From Micrococcales bacterium (lineage in GTDB: Bacteria > Actinomycetota > Actinomycetes > S36-B12 > UBA10799), in contig JADKAV010000010.1 in NCBI GenBank assembly GCA_016719135.1, positions 1 to 64,000 on the forward strand: 64,000 bases of DNA. The letters are read 5' to 3'. Positions 53,607-62,457 of the stretch are shown here, in pieces. The translations under genes were made by a program, and so were the position numbers. Under the pieces are notes generated by a model. The model worked only from the letters and a program-made list of their open reading frames with translations. It ran no database searches and was not told the origin of the DNA. Position 1 is the first letter of the stretch. Every line of letters starts with the position of its first letter.

Positions 53607-54848
53607 GTGGATTCCTTCGCGATCCCCGCCGGGTATGCGCTGGCGGGGATCGCCCTGTTACTGGCGGCACTGCTCCCGAGGGTGCTGCAGCGGCTTCCGT
53701 TGTCGCCGGCCATGCTGTTCGTGTTCGCGGGTCTGGTCGCTTCGTTCATCCCCGGCGGCGCCACCCTGGATCTGGTGAAGGACCGTGGCGTGATCGAGCA
53801 CGCCACCGAGTTGTGCGTCATCGTCGCGCTGATGGGTGTGGGTCTTGCCCTGGACCGGCCTTTGAGCCTGCGCGGCTGGTCGAGTACCTGGCGGCTACTC
53901 GGCATCGGCATGCCGCTGTTCATCGGGGCGGCGGCGGTCTTGGCCTGGGGTCTCATCGGGATCCCGATCGCCGGGGCCCTGTTGCTAGGGGCGGTGATGG
54001 CGCCAACCGATCCGGTGCTGGCCTCCGAGGTGCAGGTAGGAGAGCCCACCGACGATCCGGGTAGTGAGGATGAGGTGAGGTTCGCGCTCAGTTCCGAGGC
54101 CGGGCTCAACGACGGGTTGGCGTTCCCGTTCGTCAACGCGGCCGTGCTGCTGGCGGGGGCGGCTTTCGTACAGTGGGGCGGGCGCTGGGTGGCCTGGGAA
54201 CTGCTCGGCAAGATCGTGATCGGCGTGGTCGTCGGCTGGGCCATCGGACAGCTGCTCGCCCGGTTGGCGTTCCGCGCTCCGAACAGTGTGCGATTCGCCG
54301 CGACGGCGGAGGCCGTGTTGGCCCTGTCGGGTGTGTTCCTGGCCTACGGTGTTGCGGAACTGGTCGGGGGTTACGGTTTCCTCGCGGTCTTCTGCGCGGC
54401 TCTGGCCATCCGCAGTTGGGAACGTGGGGACGAGTACCACAGGGTTCTGCACGAGTTCATCGGACAGATCGAGCGACTGCTCACGCTGGGCCTGCTGCTG
54501 CTCCTCGGGTATTTCGCAGTGGATCTGCTGAGTGCGCTGACCTGGCAGGCCGCGGTGTGGGGTGTGGTCGCCGTACTCGCAGTCCGTCCTGTCACGGGCT
54601 GGTTGGCGATGCTCGGTTCGAACGTGAGGCCGGTGGAGGAGCGCAGCATCGCCTTCTTCGGGGTCCGGGGCATCGGGTCGTTCTACTACCTTGCCTACGC
54701 TCTCGGGCAGGCCGCTTTCGTGCGGGCGGATCTGCTCTGGGCGACGGTTTCGTTCACCGTGCTCGTCTCGATCGTTGTGCACGGCGTGACTGCGTCGCCG
54801 GTGCTGCGCACTCTGGACCGGCGCCGCCGGCGGGAGGCGGGCGTCTGA
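53607..54848 (+). CDS. CPA1-type Na+/H+ antiporter
   Basis: 413 residues, about 12 membrane helices. Ion-binding motif at APTDPVLASEVQVG, then EAGLNDGLAFPF, typical of NhaP-like CPA1 members. Exchanges Na+ or K+ for H+. GTG 53607 starts 2 nt after the hemerythrin stop, so translation is coupled; this places it in the stress cluster. Confidence 0.88.
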   Translation: MDSFAIPAGYALAGIALLLAALLPRVLQRLPLSPAMLFVFAGLVASFIPGGATLDLVKDRGVIEHATELCVIVALMGVGLALDRPLSLRGWSSTWRLLGIGMPLFIGAAAVLAWGLIGIPIAGALLLGAVMAPTDPVLASEVQVGEPTDDPGSEDEVRFALSSEAGLNDGLAFPFVNAAVLLAGAAFVQWGGRWVAWELLGKIVIGVVVGWAIGQLLARLAFRAPNSVRFAATAEAVLALSGVFLAYGVAELVGGYGFLAVFCAALAIRSWERGDEYHRVLHEFIGQIERLLTLGLLLLLGYFAVDLLSALTWQAAVWGVVAVLAVRPVTGWLAMLGSNVRPVEERSIAFFGVRGIGSFYYLAYALGQAAFVRADLLWATVSFTVLVSIVVHGVTASPVLRTLDRRRRREAGV

Positions 54849-54857
54849 CAGATTGCC

Positions 54858-56030
54858 TCAGTCCGAGCACCGTTCGAGAACCAGTCCGACGCCGAGCCCG
54901 GCGGCACCACTGACACCTGCCACGCCGAACCGGCCCTCGCGGCGTTCCAGTTCGTCGAGGCAACCCCCCACCATGATCGCGCCCGTCGCTCCGAAGGCGT
55001 GACCCATCGCGATCGTGCCGCCGTTGGGGTTCATGCGTTCGGGGCCCGCGTCGAGGTCGCGCCGGAAGCGCAGGCACAGCGCGGCGAACGCCTCGGCGAA
55101 CTCGAAGACGTCGATGTCGCGCGGGGCCAGCCCTGCCCGTTCGATGGCCTGCTCCATCGCCTCCTGGCCGGCGGTGAGCATGATCACCGGGTCGCACGTG
55201 GCTGTTGTGCTGCTGACGATCCGTGCCCGCGGACGAAGACCCACCGCGTCGGCCTGCTCACGGGTGCCGATCAGCAGCAGCGCCGCAGCATCGGCCATCT
55301 GTGGGGAGGTGCCCACCGTGTGCAGGTGCTCGATGCGTTCGAAGCGCTCCAGCACCAGCGCGTCGTCGTCGGGCCGGTCACCGAAAACCGGCGCCAGGCC
55401 GGACAGAGCCTCGGCCGAGAGCCCGGGGCGGATCAACTCGTCGCGCGCCAGGTCGTTCGTCTCGATGACGCTGTAGTCGAAGGCGCCGGATTCCCAGGCG
55501 GCATGGGCCTTCGCGTGGGTCTCCACAGCGTAGGCGTCGAGCTGATCGCGGGTGAACCCCTCCAACGTCGCGTTCAGGTCGGCCGCGATCCCCATGTGCA
55601 CGGAACCCACGGACTTCACCACCGACGGGTCGTTCCACAGGGCGCCGCCGTCGCTGAAGATCGGCACCCTGGAAACGCTCTCCACGCCTCCGGCCACGAC
55701 CAAGCGGTAGTCCCCAGCCCGGACCCGGGCGGCGGCAGTGGCAACCGCATCGATCCCGGAGGCGCAGAAGCGGTTGAGCGTCACACCGGGGGTCGGCCAG
55801 CCGTTGAGCAGATTGGCGGTGCGCGCGAGGTCGGCGCCCTGTTCACCGACCTGGGATGCCACTCCGAGGACCACGTCGTCGACCATGTCCGGGGCCAGTC
55901 CGGTGCGCTCGATCAGTTCCCGCTGCAGGCCCGTGACGAGGTCCAGAGCCGACAGGGAGTGCAGCCCGCCTTTCGGAGAAGCCTTCCCTCGAGGGGTCCG
56001 GATCCAGTCCAGGACGAAGACGTCGGTCAC
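54858..56030 (-). CDS. Acetyl-CoA acetyltransferase-like thiolase lacking the second Cys
   Basis: 390 residues. Nucleophile Cys in NRFCASG (about 88), His in NPNGGTIAMGHAFGATG (about 345). At the usual CxGGGxG position the protein reads GVSGAAGLGVG with Ser374 where Cys is expected (AGT codon). Thiolase activity is therefore doubtful; it may be a ketoacyl-CoA synthase-like or dead member. Converges with the antiporter and is divergent from the next thiolase. Confidence 0.82.
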   Translation of the reverse strand: MTDVFVLDWIRTPRGKASPKGGLHSLSALDLVTGLQRELIERTGLAPDMVDDVVLGVASQVGEQGADLARTANLLNGWPTPGVTLNRFCASGIDAVATAAARVRAGDYRLVVAGGVESVSRVPIFSDGGALWNDPSVVKSVGSVHMGIAADLNATLEGFTRDQLDAYAVETHAKAHAAWESGAFDYSVIETNDLARDELIRPGLSAEALSGLAPVFGDRPDDDALVLERFERIEHLHTVGTSPQMADAAALLLIGTREQADAVGLRPRARIVSSTTATCDPVIMLTAGQEAMEQAIERAGLAPRDIDVFEFAEAFAALCLRFRRDLDAGPERMNPNGGTIAMGHAFGATGAIMVGGCLDELERREGRFGVAGVSGAAGLGVGLVLERCSD

Positions 56031-56070
56031 GACTTCAGCCTAAGCGCTGTGGTGTCGCCCTTAGGCTGAG

Positions 56071-57261
56071 ATGGTGATCGGGATTCTGGGCGGGTATCAG
56101 ACGGACTTCGCGCGCAACTGGACCAAGGAGGGCGGGGACTTCGCCGCGATGTTCGGCGAAGTCGTGGCGGGAACACTGGAAGCGGCGCAGGTCGACGCCG
56201 CGGACGTTGGAGTTATCCATGTCGGCAATGCCTTCGGGCAACTGTTCACCGGACAAGGTCATCTCGGAGCCATGCCGGCCACCGTGGAACCCGCGCTTGC
56301 CGGGAAACCGGCCTCTCGGCACGAGGCAGCGTGTGCGTCCGGCGGCATCGCGTTGCTCGCCGCCATGGCCGATCTCGAGTCGGGGCGCTACGACGTCGCG
56401 TTGGTCCTCGGCGCCGAGCTTGAACGCACCGTGCCGGGTGATCTCGCTGCTGACCACATGGGTGCGGCCGCTTGGGTCGGACGTGACGCCCAGGGCGCGA
56501 AGTACGTGTGGCCGTGGTCGTTCAGTGCGCTGGCCGACGAGTACGACCGGCGCTACGGCCTCGACGACGCGCACCTGCGAGCCATCGGGGAACTGAACTT
56601 GAGCAACGCCAAGCGCAATCCTTTCGCGCAGACCCGCAAATGGTCGTTCACCGGCGACTCGTTCGCAGCCGATGATGTCGCCAACCCGATCGTCGAGGGA
56701 CGTCTGCGGCGCAACGACTGCAGCCAGGTGACCGACGGGGCGGCTGGTCTGGTTCTGGTGTCAGAGCGCTTCGGCCGGGCGGCGCCCGCTTACATCGAGG
56801 GCTGGGGGCATCGCACCGTCGGCCTGCCGCTCGAACCGAAGCTGGCCGGCACCGACGACCTGGTGATGCCGCATGTCGCGGCCACCATCCGGGACGCTTT
56901 CGGGCGGGCCGGTCTGACCGGAGTGGAAGACGTCGACGGGATCGAGACCCACGACTGTTTCACGCCGAGTCAGTACATGGCCATCGACCATTTCGGGATC
57001 ACCGCGCCGGGCCGTAGTTGGGAGGCGGTGGAATCTGGGGCTCTGTCCCTTGGCGGACGAATCCCCATGAACCCCAGCGGAGGCCTGATCGGGGTGGGTC
57101 ATCCGGTCGGTGCCAGCGGGGTCCGGATGGTCCTCGACGCGCATCGGCAGGTCACTGGGACTGCTGGTGATTACCAGGTCGTGGGTGCCCGGCGGGTTGC
57201 GACGCTGAACATCGGTGGCAGCACGGCGACGACGGTGAGTTTCGTGGTCGGGGGCGCCTGA
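56071..57261 (+). CDS. SCP2/SCPx-type thiolase
   Basis: 396 residues. EAACASGG holds the nucleophile Cys; HDCFTPSQ and NPSGGLIGVGHPVGASG carry the other active-site residues, as in SCP2-thiolases of lipid and sterol side-chain breakdown. It begins with a divergent start 40 bp from the first thiolase. No partner MaoC or DUF35 gene is in the window. Confidence 0.82.
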   Translation: MVIGILGGYQTDFARNWTKEGGDFAAMFGEVVAGTLEAAQVDAADVGVIHVGNAFGQLFTGQGHLGAMPATVEPALAGKPASRHEAACASGGIALLAAMADLESGRYDVALVLGAELERTVPGDLAADHMGAAAWVGRDAQGAKYVWPWSFSALADEYDRRYGLDDAHLRAIGELNLSNAKRNPFAQTRKWSFTGDSFAADDVANPIVEGRLRRNDCSQVTDGAAGLVLVSERFGRAAPAYIEGWGHRTVGLPLEPKLAGTDDLVMPHVAATIRDAFGRAGLTGVEDVDGIETHDCFTPSQYMAIDHFGITAPGRSWEAVESGALSLGGRIPMNPSGGLIGVGHPVGASGVRMVLDAHRQVTGTAGDYQVVGARRVATLNIGGSTATTVSFVVGGA

Positions 57262-57287
57262 ACCCAGCAAGGACACGAAGAGGTACT

Positions 57288-57313
57288 CTTGCAGAGTTGC
57301 GTAAGTCTGCAAG
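57288..57313 (+). promoter_or_regulatory. ArsR operator
   Basis: CTTGCAGA-N10-TCTGCAAG, two perfect 8-bp arms, centred 28 bp before the arsR start; overlaps the likely promoter and suits ArsR autorepression. Confidence 0.65.
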
Positions 57314-57328
57314 TGGGAGGAGAGGGTC

Positions 57329-57667
57329 ATACCCGTTCCTCTGTATCAAGCCAAAGCCGAGTTCTTCCGCACTCTCGGCCACCCGGCGCGGATCCGGATC
57401 CTCGAACTTCTCGCGGCCGGGGACAAGCCCGTGCACCTACTGCGTGCGTCCATCGACATCGAAGCGGCTAGTCTCTCGCAGCAGTTGTCCGTACTGCGGC
57501 TCGCGGGCCTGGTCACCAAGCGTCGCGAGGGCGGCGAGGTGGTCTACTCGCTGTCCCTGCCGGCAGTCGAGGACCTGCTGGCGGCCGCCCGGGAGATTCT
57601 GGAGACCAAAGCCGCCTCGCAGGGTGGGTTGATCGATGATTTGAGACCGCCTGCGAACGCTTCATGA
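57329..57667 (+). CDS. ArsR family repressor with no canonical start codon
   Basis: 112 residues. Conserved core YQAKAEFFRTLGHPARIRILELL then SLSQQLSVLRLAGLVTKRREG (winged helix). The frame is bounded upstream by TAA at 57302. No ATG, GTG or TTG occurs before the conserved region; an ATA at 57329 lies 6 nt after AGGAG and fits the expected start. A one-base sequence error or a rare ATA start are both possible. Stop overlaps the sulP ATG (ATGA), so coupling is tight. No metal-binding Cys motif is evident. Confidence 0.75.
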   Translation: MPVPLYQAKAEFFRTLGHPARIRILELLAAGDKPVHLLRASIDIEAASLSQQLSVLRLAGLVTKRREGGEVVYSLSLPAVEDLLAAAREILETKAASQGGLIDDLRPPANAS

Positions 57668-59391
57668 GTTCTCCCCAGGCGGGGTGGGGCGCTGAGGTCC
57701 GGCGAGGGACGGAATGGATCGGCCAGCGCTCCCGAGCCTTGCTTCCGCGAAGTGCCGACTACCGGTCGATGCGGATCGCCCCACAGCGGGATCTGATCGC
57801 CGGCATCACGGTCGGGGTTGTGGCCTTGCCCCTCGCGCTGGCCTTCGGCATCACCTCGGGGCTGGGTGCAGCCGCCGGCCTGATCACGGCCGTCGTCGCC
57901 GGCACGGTCGCGGCGGTCTTCGGGGGAAGCAACCTGCAGGTGTCCGGGCCAACGGGTGCCATGACCGTCGTCTTGGTGCCGATCGTGGCCCAGTACGGGG
58001 CCAACGGGGTTCTGGTGGTCGGCCTGCTCGCAGGGCTACTGCTCATCGTCATGGCGCTGGCCGGGTTCGGGCGCTATGTGCGCTTCATCCCGCTGCCCGT
58101 GATCGAGGGGTTCACACTGGGCATCGCGGTGATCATCGCGCTGCAACAGGTGCCGGCAGCACTGGGCGTTCAGGCCGCTGGGGAGCAAGTCGTCCTCGTG
58201 GCGATCCGTGCTGTCGGAGACTGGCTGGCCGCACCCGATTGGGTACCCGTGGGAATCGCCGCGGGAGTCGCCGGGCTCATGATCGTCGCCGCCAGATTGC
58301 GGCTGAAGCCCGCCGTCCCGGTCGCTTTGATCGCAGTGGTGGCAGCCACGATCGTGGTTGCGGTCGTGGATGTCGACATCGCAACGATCGGCGCTCTGCC
58401 ATCCAGCTTTCCAGCGCCCCACCTGCCCGCCTTCGCGGTCGCAGACCTGCGCGTTCTCATGGCACCTGCGGTTGCCGTGGCGGCCCTGGCGGCCCTCGAG
58501 AGCCTATTGTCGGCGACCGTCGCCGACGCGATGAGTGTGTCCCAGCGCCACGATCCCGACCGCGAACTGTTCGGACAGGGTCTGGCGAACGTGGCAAGTC
58601 CGCTGTTCGGCGGGATCCCGGCCACGGCTGCGATCGCTCGCACCGCTGTCAACGTTCGTACCGGCGCAGTCTCGCGACTGGCGGCCATCGTTCACTCCGC
58701 CATCCTGCTGGGCGTGGTCCTCGCACTGGGTCGAGTCGTGAGTCTCATCCCGCTGGCTGCACTTGCCGGCGTGCTGATCGCCACCGCCATGCGGATGGTG
58801 GAGGTCTCGAGCCTGCGGGCGCTGCTGCGCTCAGGGCGTGGCGACACGCTCGTACTCGTGGTCACGTTCGTGGCCACCGTCGTCCTCGACCTCGCGACCG
58901 CCGTGATCCTGGGCATCATCGCCGCGGGAGTGTTGGCCCTGCGACAAGTGGCGGGTTCGGCAACGCTCACTGAAACCCCGTTGGAGGCGTGGGGTGAGTC
59001 CTCGGACACCCACACAGCCGAGGAGCGGGCCTTGCTGGACGAGCACATCATCGCGTTTCGGTTCGAGGGGGCACTGTTCTTCGGGGGCGCCCACTCCGCC
59101 CTCCTCGAGCTCGCCGAGGTGAGCGACATCCGGGTCGTCATCCTGCGGTTGTCCCATGTCACGACGCTGGACGCGACGGGTGCCGCGGTTCTCTCCGACA
59201 CGATCCGGAGCCTGGAGAACCGGGGCATCACCGTGCTCCTGTCGGGGTTGCCGCAGCAGTTCACAGCCCGGCTCGAGGCCACCGGCATCCTGCAGCGTCT
59301 GCGCGATCAGAACCACGTCTTCGGCCACACTCCGGACGCGATCGAACACGCACGCCTGCATGTGGTGCGCGACGGACATCACCTCACGTAG
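57664..59391 (+). CDS. SulP family anion transporter with STAS domain
   Basis: 575 residues, about 12 membrane helices (DLIAGITVGVVALPLALAFG, FGGSNLQVSGPTGAMTVV) plus a C-terminal STAS domain (about 455-560: RVVILRLSHVTTLDATGAAVL). It moves bicarbonate, sulfate or a similar anion. Controlled by the coupled ArsR repressor upstream. Confidence 0.9.
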   Translation: MSSPQAGWGAEVRRGTEWIGQRSRALLPRSADYRSMRIAPQRDLIAGITVGVVALPLALAFGITSGLGAAAGLITAVVAGTVAAVFGGSNLQVSGPTGAMTVVLVPIVAQYGANGVLVVGLLAGLLLIVMALAGFGRYVRFIPLPVIEGFTLGIAVIIALQQVPAALGVQAAGEQVVLVAIRAVGDWLAAPDWVPVGIAAGVAGLMIVAARLRLKPAVPVALIAVVAATIVVAVVDVDIATIGALPSSFPAPHLPAFAVADLRVLMAPAVAVAALAALESLLSATVADAMSVSQRHDPDRELFGQGLANVASPLFGGIPATAAIARTAVNVRTGAVSRLAAIVHSAILLGVVLALGRVVSLIPLAALAGVLIATAMRMVEVSSLRALLRSGRGDTLVLVVTFVATVVLDLATAVILGIIAAGVLALRQVAGSATLTETPLEAWGESSDTHTAEERALLDEHIIAFRFEGALFFGGAHSALLELAEVSDIRVVILRLSHVTTLDATGAAVLSDTIRSLENRGITVLLSGLPQQFTARLEATGILQRLRDQNHVFGHTPDAIEHARLHVVRDGHHLT

Positions 59392-59452
59392 TTCTCCATG
59401 CAACTGACCGCAACCAGCGGCAAGCCAGCGCGGACGCGCATACCCTGGGCAC

Positions 59453-60924
59453 ATGGACATCGAGATCGTCGGCCGTTTGCTGAGCACCTTGCCCGAGGAT
59501 GACGACCACCCGTACCGGACCGGACCCTGGCGGCCGCAGGACACCGAGTGGCGGGCGGACGACCTCGAGGTGGAAGGCGAACTACCCGCCGACCTGGACG
59601 GTGTGTACTTGCGCAACACCGAGAACCCCGTGCATCCCGCGATCGGTCGCTACCACCCGTTCGACGGCGACGGCATGATCCACCTGATCGGATTCCGCGA
59701 CGGCCGGGCGTTCTACCGGAACAAGTTCGTCCGCACCGATGCGCTGCTGGCCGAACAGCAGCAGGGCGGCCCGTTGTGGGCAGGACTGGCCGAACGGCCC
59801 GACAAGGCCAAGCGGCCCGGCTGGGGGGCCCGGCACATGCTCAAGGACGCCTCGAGCACCGACGTCGTCGTGCACAACGGGTTCGCGTTGAGCAGCCACT
59901 TCGAATGCGGCGATGCCTACCGGATGGATCCGCTGACCCTCGACCCGCGGGGCAAGGCGGCGTGGACACCGCAGCGCGGGACTTCGGCGCACACCAAGGT
60001 CGACGAGCACACCGACGAGTTGATGTTCTTCAACTACAGCATCGACGAGCCGTTCCTCAACTACGGCGTGGTCGACTCCACCGACAGCTTGGTCCATTAC
60101 GAGCCGATCGACCTGCCCGGTCCGCGTATCCCGCACGACATGGCGTTCACGCAGAACTATGCGATCCTCAACGACTGCCCGATGTTCTGGGAGCCGGCGC
60201 TGATGTCCAAGGGCGTGTACGCGCCGGTGTTCCATCGTGAGATCCCCCTGCGGCTCGGGGTTCTGCCCCGCCGTGGCACCAATGCCCAGATCCGCTGGTT
60301 CGATGCCGATCCGACCTACGTCCTGCATTGGGTCAACGCCTACGAGGACGGCGATGAGATCGTCCTCGACGGGTTCTTCCAGGACGACCCGCAGCCCGCG
60401 GTCTCCCCGGACGCCACGTACTACGAGCGGCTTTCCCGGTTCATTTCGCTGGACGGGATGCAGACGCACCTGCACCGCTGGCGGCTCAACCTCGCGACCG
60501 GGATGGTCAAGGAGGAACGGCTCAGCGACTCGATCACGGAGTTCGGGATGATCAACGGATTGCACGGGGGGCGTCCACACCGGTACGCGTACGCGGCGAC
60601 TGCGGTCCCGGGCAGGTTCTTGTTCAACGGACTGGTGAAACACGACGTGGTGACCGGCGGGGAGGAGCATTTCGCCCTGCCCGAAGGGGTCTACTGCAGT
60701 GAGACGGCGATGGCGCCCCGGGTGGGCAGTTCCGGCGAGGATGATGGCTATCTGGTGACATTCACCATCGACATGGTCGAGGACCGTTCGCAGGCTCTGG
60801 TATTCGATGCGTCGCGTGTGGCCGATGGCCCGATTGCCCGCGTCACGCTGCCGGAGCGGATCAGCAGTGGTACCCATTCGACGTGGGCTCCGGTTCTGCG
60901 CTGCCGGGGTGGGATGCTGCGTAG
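59453..60924 (+). CDS. Carotenoid oxygenase (frameshifted by one base near the end)
   Basis: Adding one base near 60892 (CCGG to CCGGG) turns the odd tail into APGSALPGWDAA with a stop at 60922, giving 490 residues. Four iron-binding His are present: AHTKVD (about 180), IPHDMAF (about 228), LHWVNAYE (about 292), GTHSTW (about 475). It cleaves a carotenoid or related double bond (RPE65/NOV family); the product is unknown. TACCCT lies 6 nt before ATG 59453 (leaderless). Confidence 0.87.
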
Positions 60925-61010
60925 CGCTGGAACGAGTCCGGGTTCCAACGAGCCTGGGCCGCGCGGTCGACGGGACAGGCGCAGCGGCCGCGGATAGGCG
61001 TCGCCCAGGC

Positions 61011-61170
61011 GTGAGAGTTGGGTACATCCGTTGGACTTGTTTACAGGCGTGAGTGTCGGAACGCGCGTGGTTGTCCAACGGTTGTGCGTTTGTCCAACGT
61101 CCGTGCGCAACTCCAACGGGTGTGGGCCGCGCACAGGCGTGAGAGTTGAAAAGTACGCAACTCCAACGGA
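61011..61170. repeat. Intergenic palindromic repeat, family A, copy 3
   Basis: Contains GGCGTGAGAGTTGGGTAC, GTTGTCCAACGG, GTCCAACGTCCGTGCGCAAC and GGCGTGAGAGTTG again at its right side. It fills most of the gap between the carotenoid oxygenase and the C69 gene. Confidence 0.7.
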
Positions 61171-61200
61171 TGTATGACCCAACAGGCGCACAATGGGTAC

Positions 61201-62457
61201 ATGTGCGACACGTTCGTCAGCCTGCCCGACGCCACGAGGGACGGGTCGGTGATCCTCGGCAAGAATAGTGACCGGGAACCCAACGAAGCCCACGAGCTGC
61301 TCGCGGTGCCGGCCACCGATCATGAGTCGTCCCAGGTTCGAACCACCTACATCGAGATCGACCAGATCCCTCACACGAACGCGGTGATCCTGTCCAAGCC
61401 GTACTGGATCTGGGGCGCGGAGATGGGCGTCAACGAACACGGCGTATCCATCGGCAACGAGGCGGTCTTCACCAAAGCGAAGCGCGAGAGCACCCCCGGT
61501 CTGCTCGGCATGGACCTGCTGCGCCTCGGGCTCGAGCGGGCGAGCACCGCTGAGGAAGCCGTCGATGTCATCACGGGCCTGCTGGCCAAACACGGGCAGC
61601 ACGGCCAGGCGGGCCACACCCACAAACTGCTCTACGACAACTCCTTCATCGTGGCCGACCGAAGCGAAGCGTGGATCCTCGAGACCGTCGGGCGAGACTG
61701 GGCCGCTGACCGGGTGCATTCGACCGGTTCGATCTCCAACGGACTCACGCTCGGTCGGGCTGAACGGACGTCACCAGGCCTGGCTGGCGTCGCGGTGACC
61801 GACCGTTCAGACTTCCTGTACACGCGGTTCTCCGACTCGGCCGCCAGACAATGCCGGACCTCCGACGCGCTGCACGCCGACCGCGGGAACCTCGACGTAC
61901 CTGCAGCGATGCGGTTGCTGCGCGATCACGGACCGGTCGAACCCGACTGGACCCCGGCCAAGGGCGTGACCGGTCAGACGGTCTGCGCGCACGCCGGCTT
62001 CGGGCCGATCCGGGTGGCCCAGTCGACCGGTTCGATGGTCTCCCACGTCACTGCCGATGACATCACCGTGTGGCTCACCGGCACCTCCGCACCGTGCACG
62101 TCAGTGTTCAAACCCGTCTGGTTCGGCGCCGGGCTGCCTGAGCAACCGCGACCGGGCAAGCACTTCGATCCGGCGACGATGTGGTGGCGCCACGAACTGC
62201 TGCACCGCGCGACCCTGCGCAACTATCCCGAGCGAATGGCGGCGTACGGCAAACTGCGCGACGACCTCGAAGCCGACTTCAGGCAAGGCGCGCAGACCGC
62301 ACAAGACCGCGCGGAGTACAGCAAGCGCTGCTTCGAAGCCGCCGAAGCTGCGGAACGGGAATGGCTCGACGCCGCCCGGGATGTTCCCGCGGCCAGCGTC
62401 CCCACGCTCTACCGGCGGGCATGGCAGAAGTGGGACGACCTGGCGGGGCTCTCGTGA
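61201..62457 (+). CDS. C69/secernin-like Ntn hydrolase
   Basis: 418 residues starting MCDTFVSLPDATRDGSVIL, the secernin/dipeptidase C69 signature with Cys2 as the nucleophile exposed after Met removal. Asn and Asp of the Ntn hydrolase core lie in GKNSDREPNEA. ATG 61201 is chosen for that Cys2; the frame from 61174 would bury it. The gene is coupled to an aminotransferase. Substrate unknown. Confidence 0.85.
   Translation: MCDTFVSLPDATRDGSVILGKNSDREPNEAHELLAVPATDHESSQVRTTYIEIDQIPHTNAVILSKPYWIWGAEMGVNEHGVSIGNEAVFTKAKRESTPGLLGMDLLRLGLERASTAEEAVDVITGLLAKHGQHGQAGHTHKLLYDNSFIVADRSEAWILETVGRDWAADRVHSTGSISNGLTLGRAERTSPGLAGVAVTDRSDFLYTRFSDSAARQCRTSDALHADRGNLDVPAAMRLLRDHGPVEPDWTPAKGVTGQTVCAHAGFGPIRVAQSTGSMVSHVTADDITVWLTGTSAPCTSVFKPVWFGAGLPEQPRPGKHFDPATMWWRHELLHRATLRNYPERMAAYGKLRDDLEADFRQGAQTAQDRAEYSKRCFEAAEAAEREWLDAARDVPAASVPTLYRRAWQKWDDLAGLS

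Noticed and set aside
61195..61200. GGGTAC directly before the C69 ATG as a SigB-type -10
   Set aside because: It abuts the start codon and no GNAT lies 15 bp upstream; the region is family A repeat.
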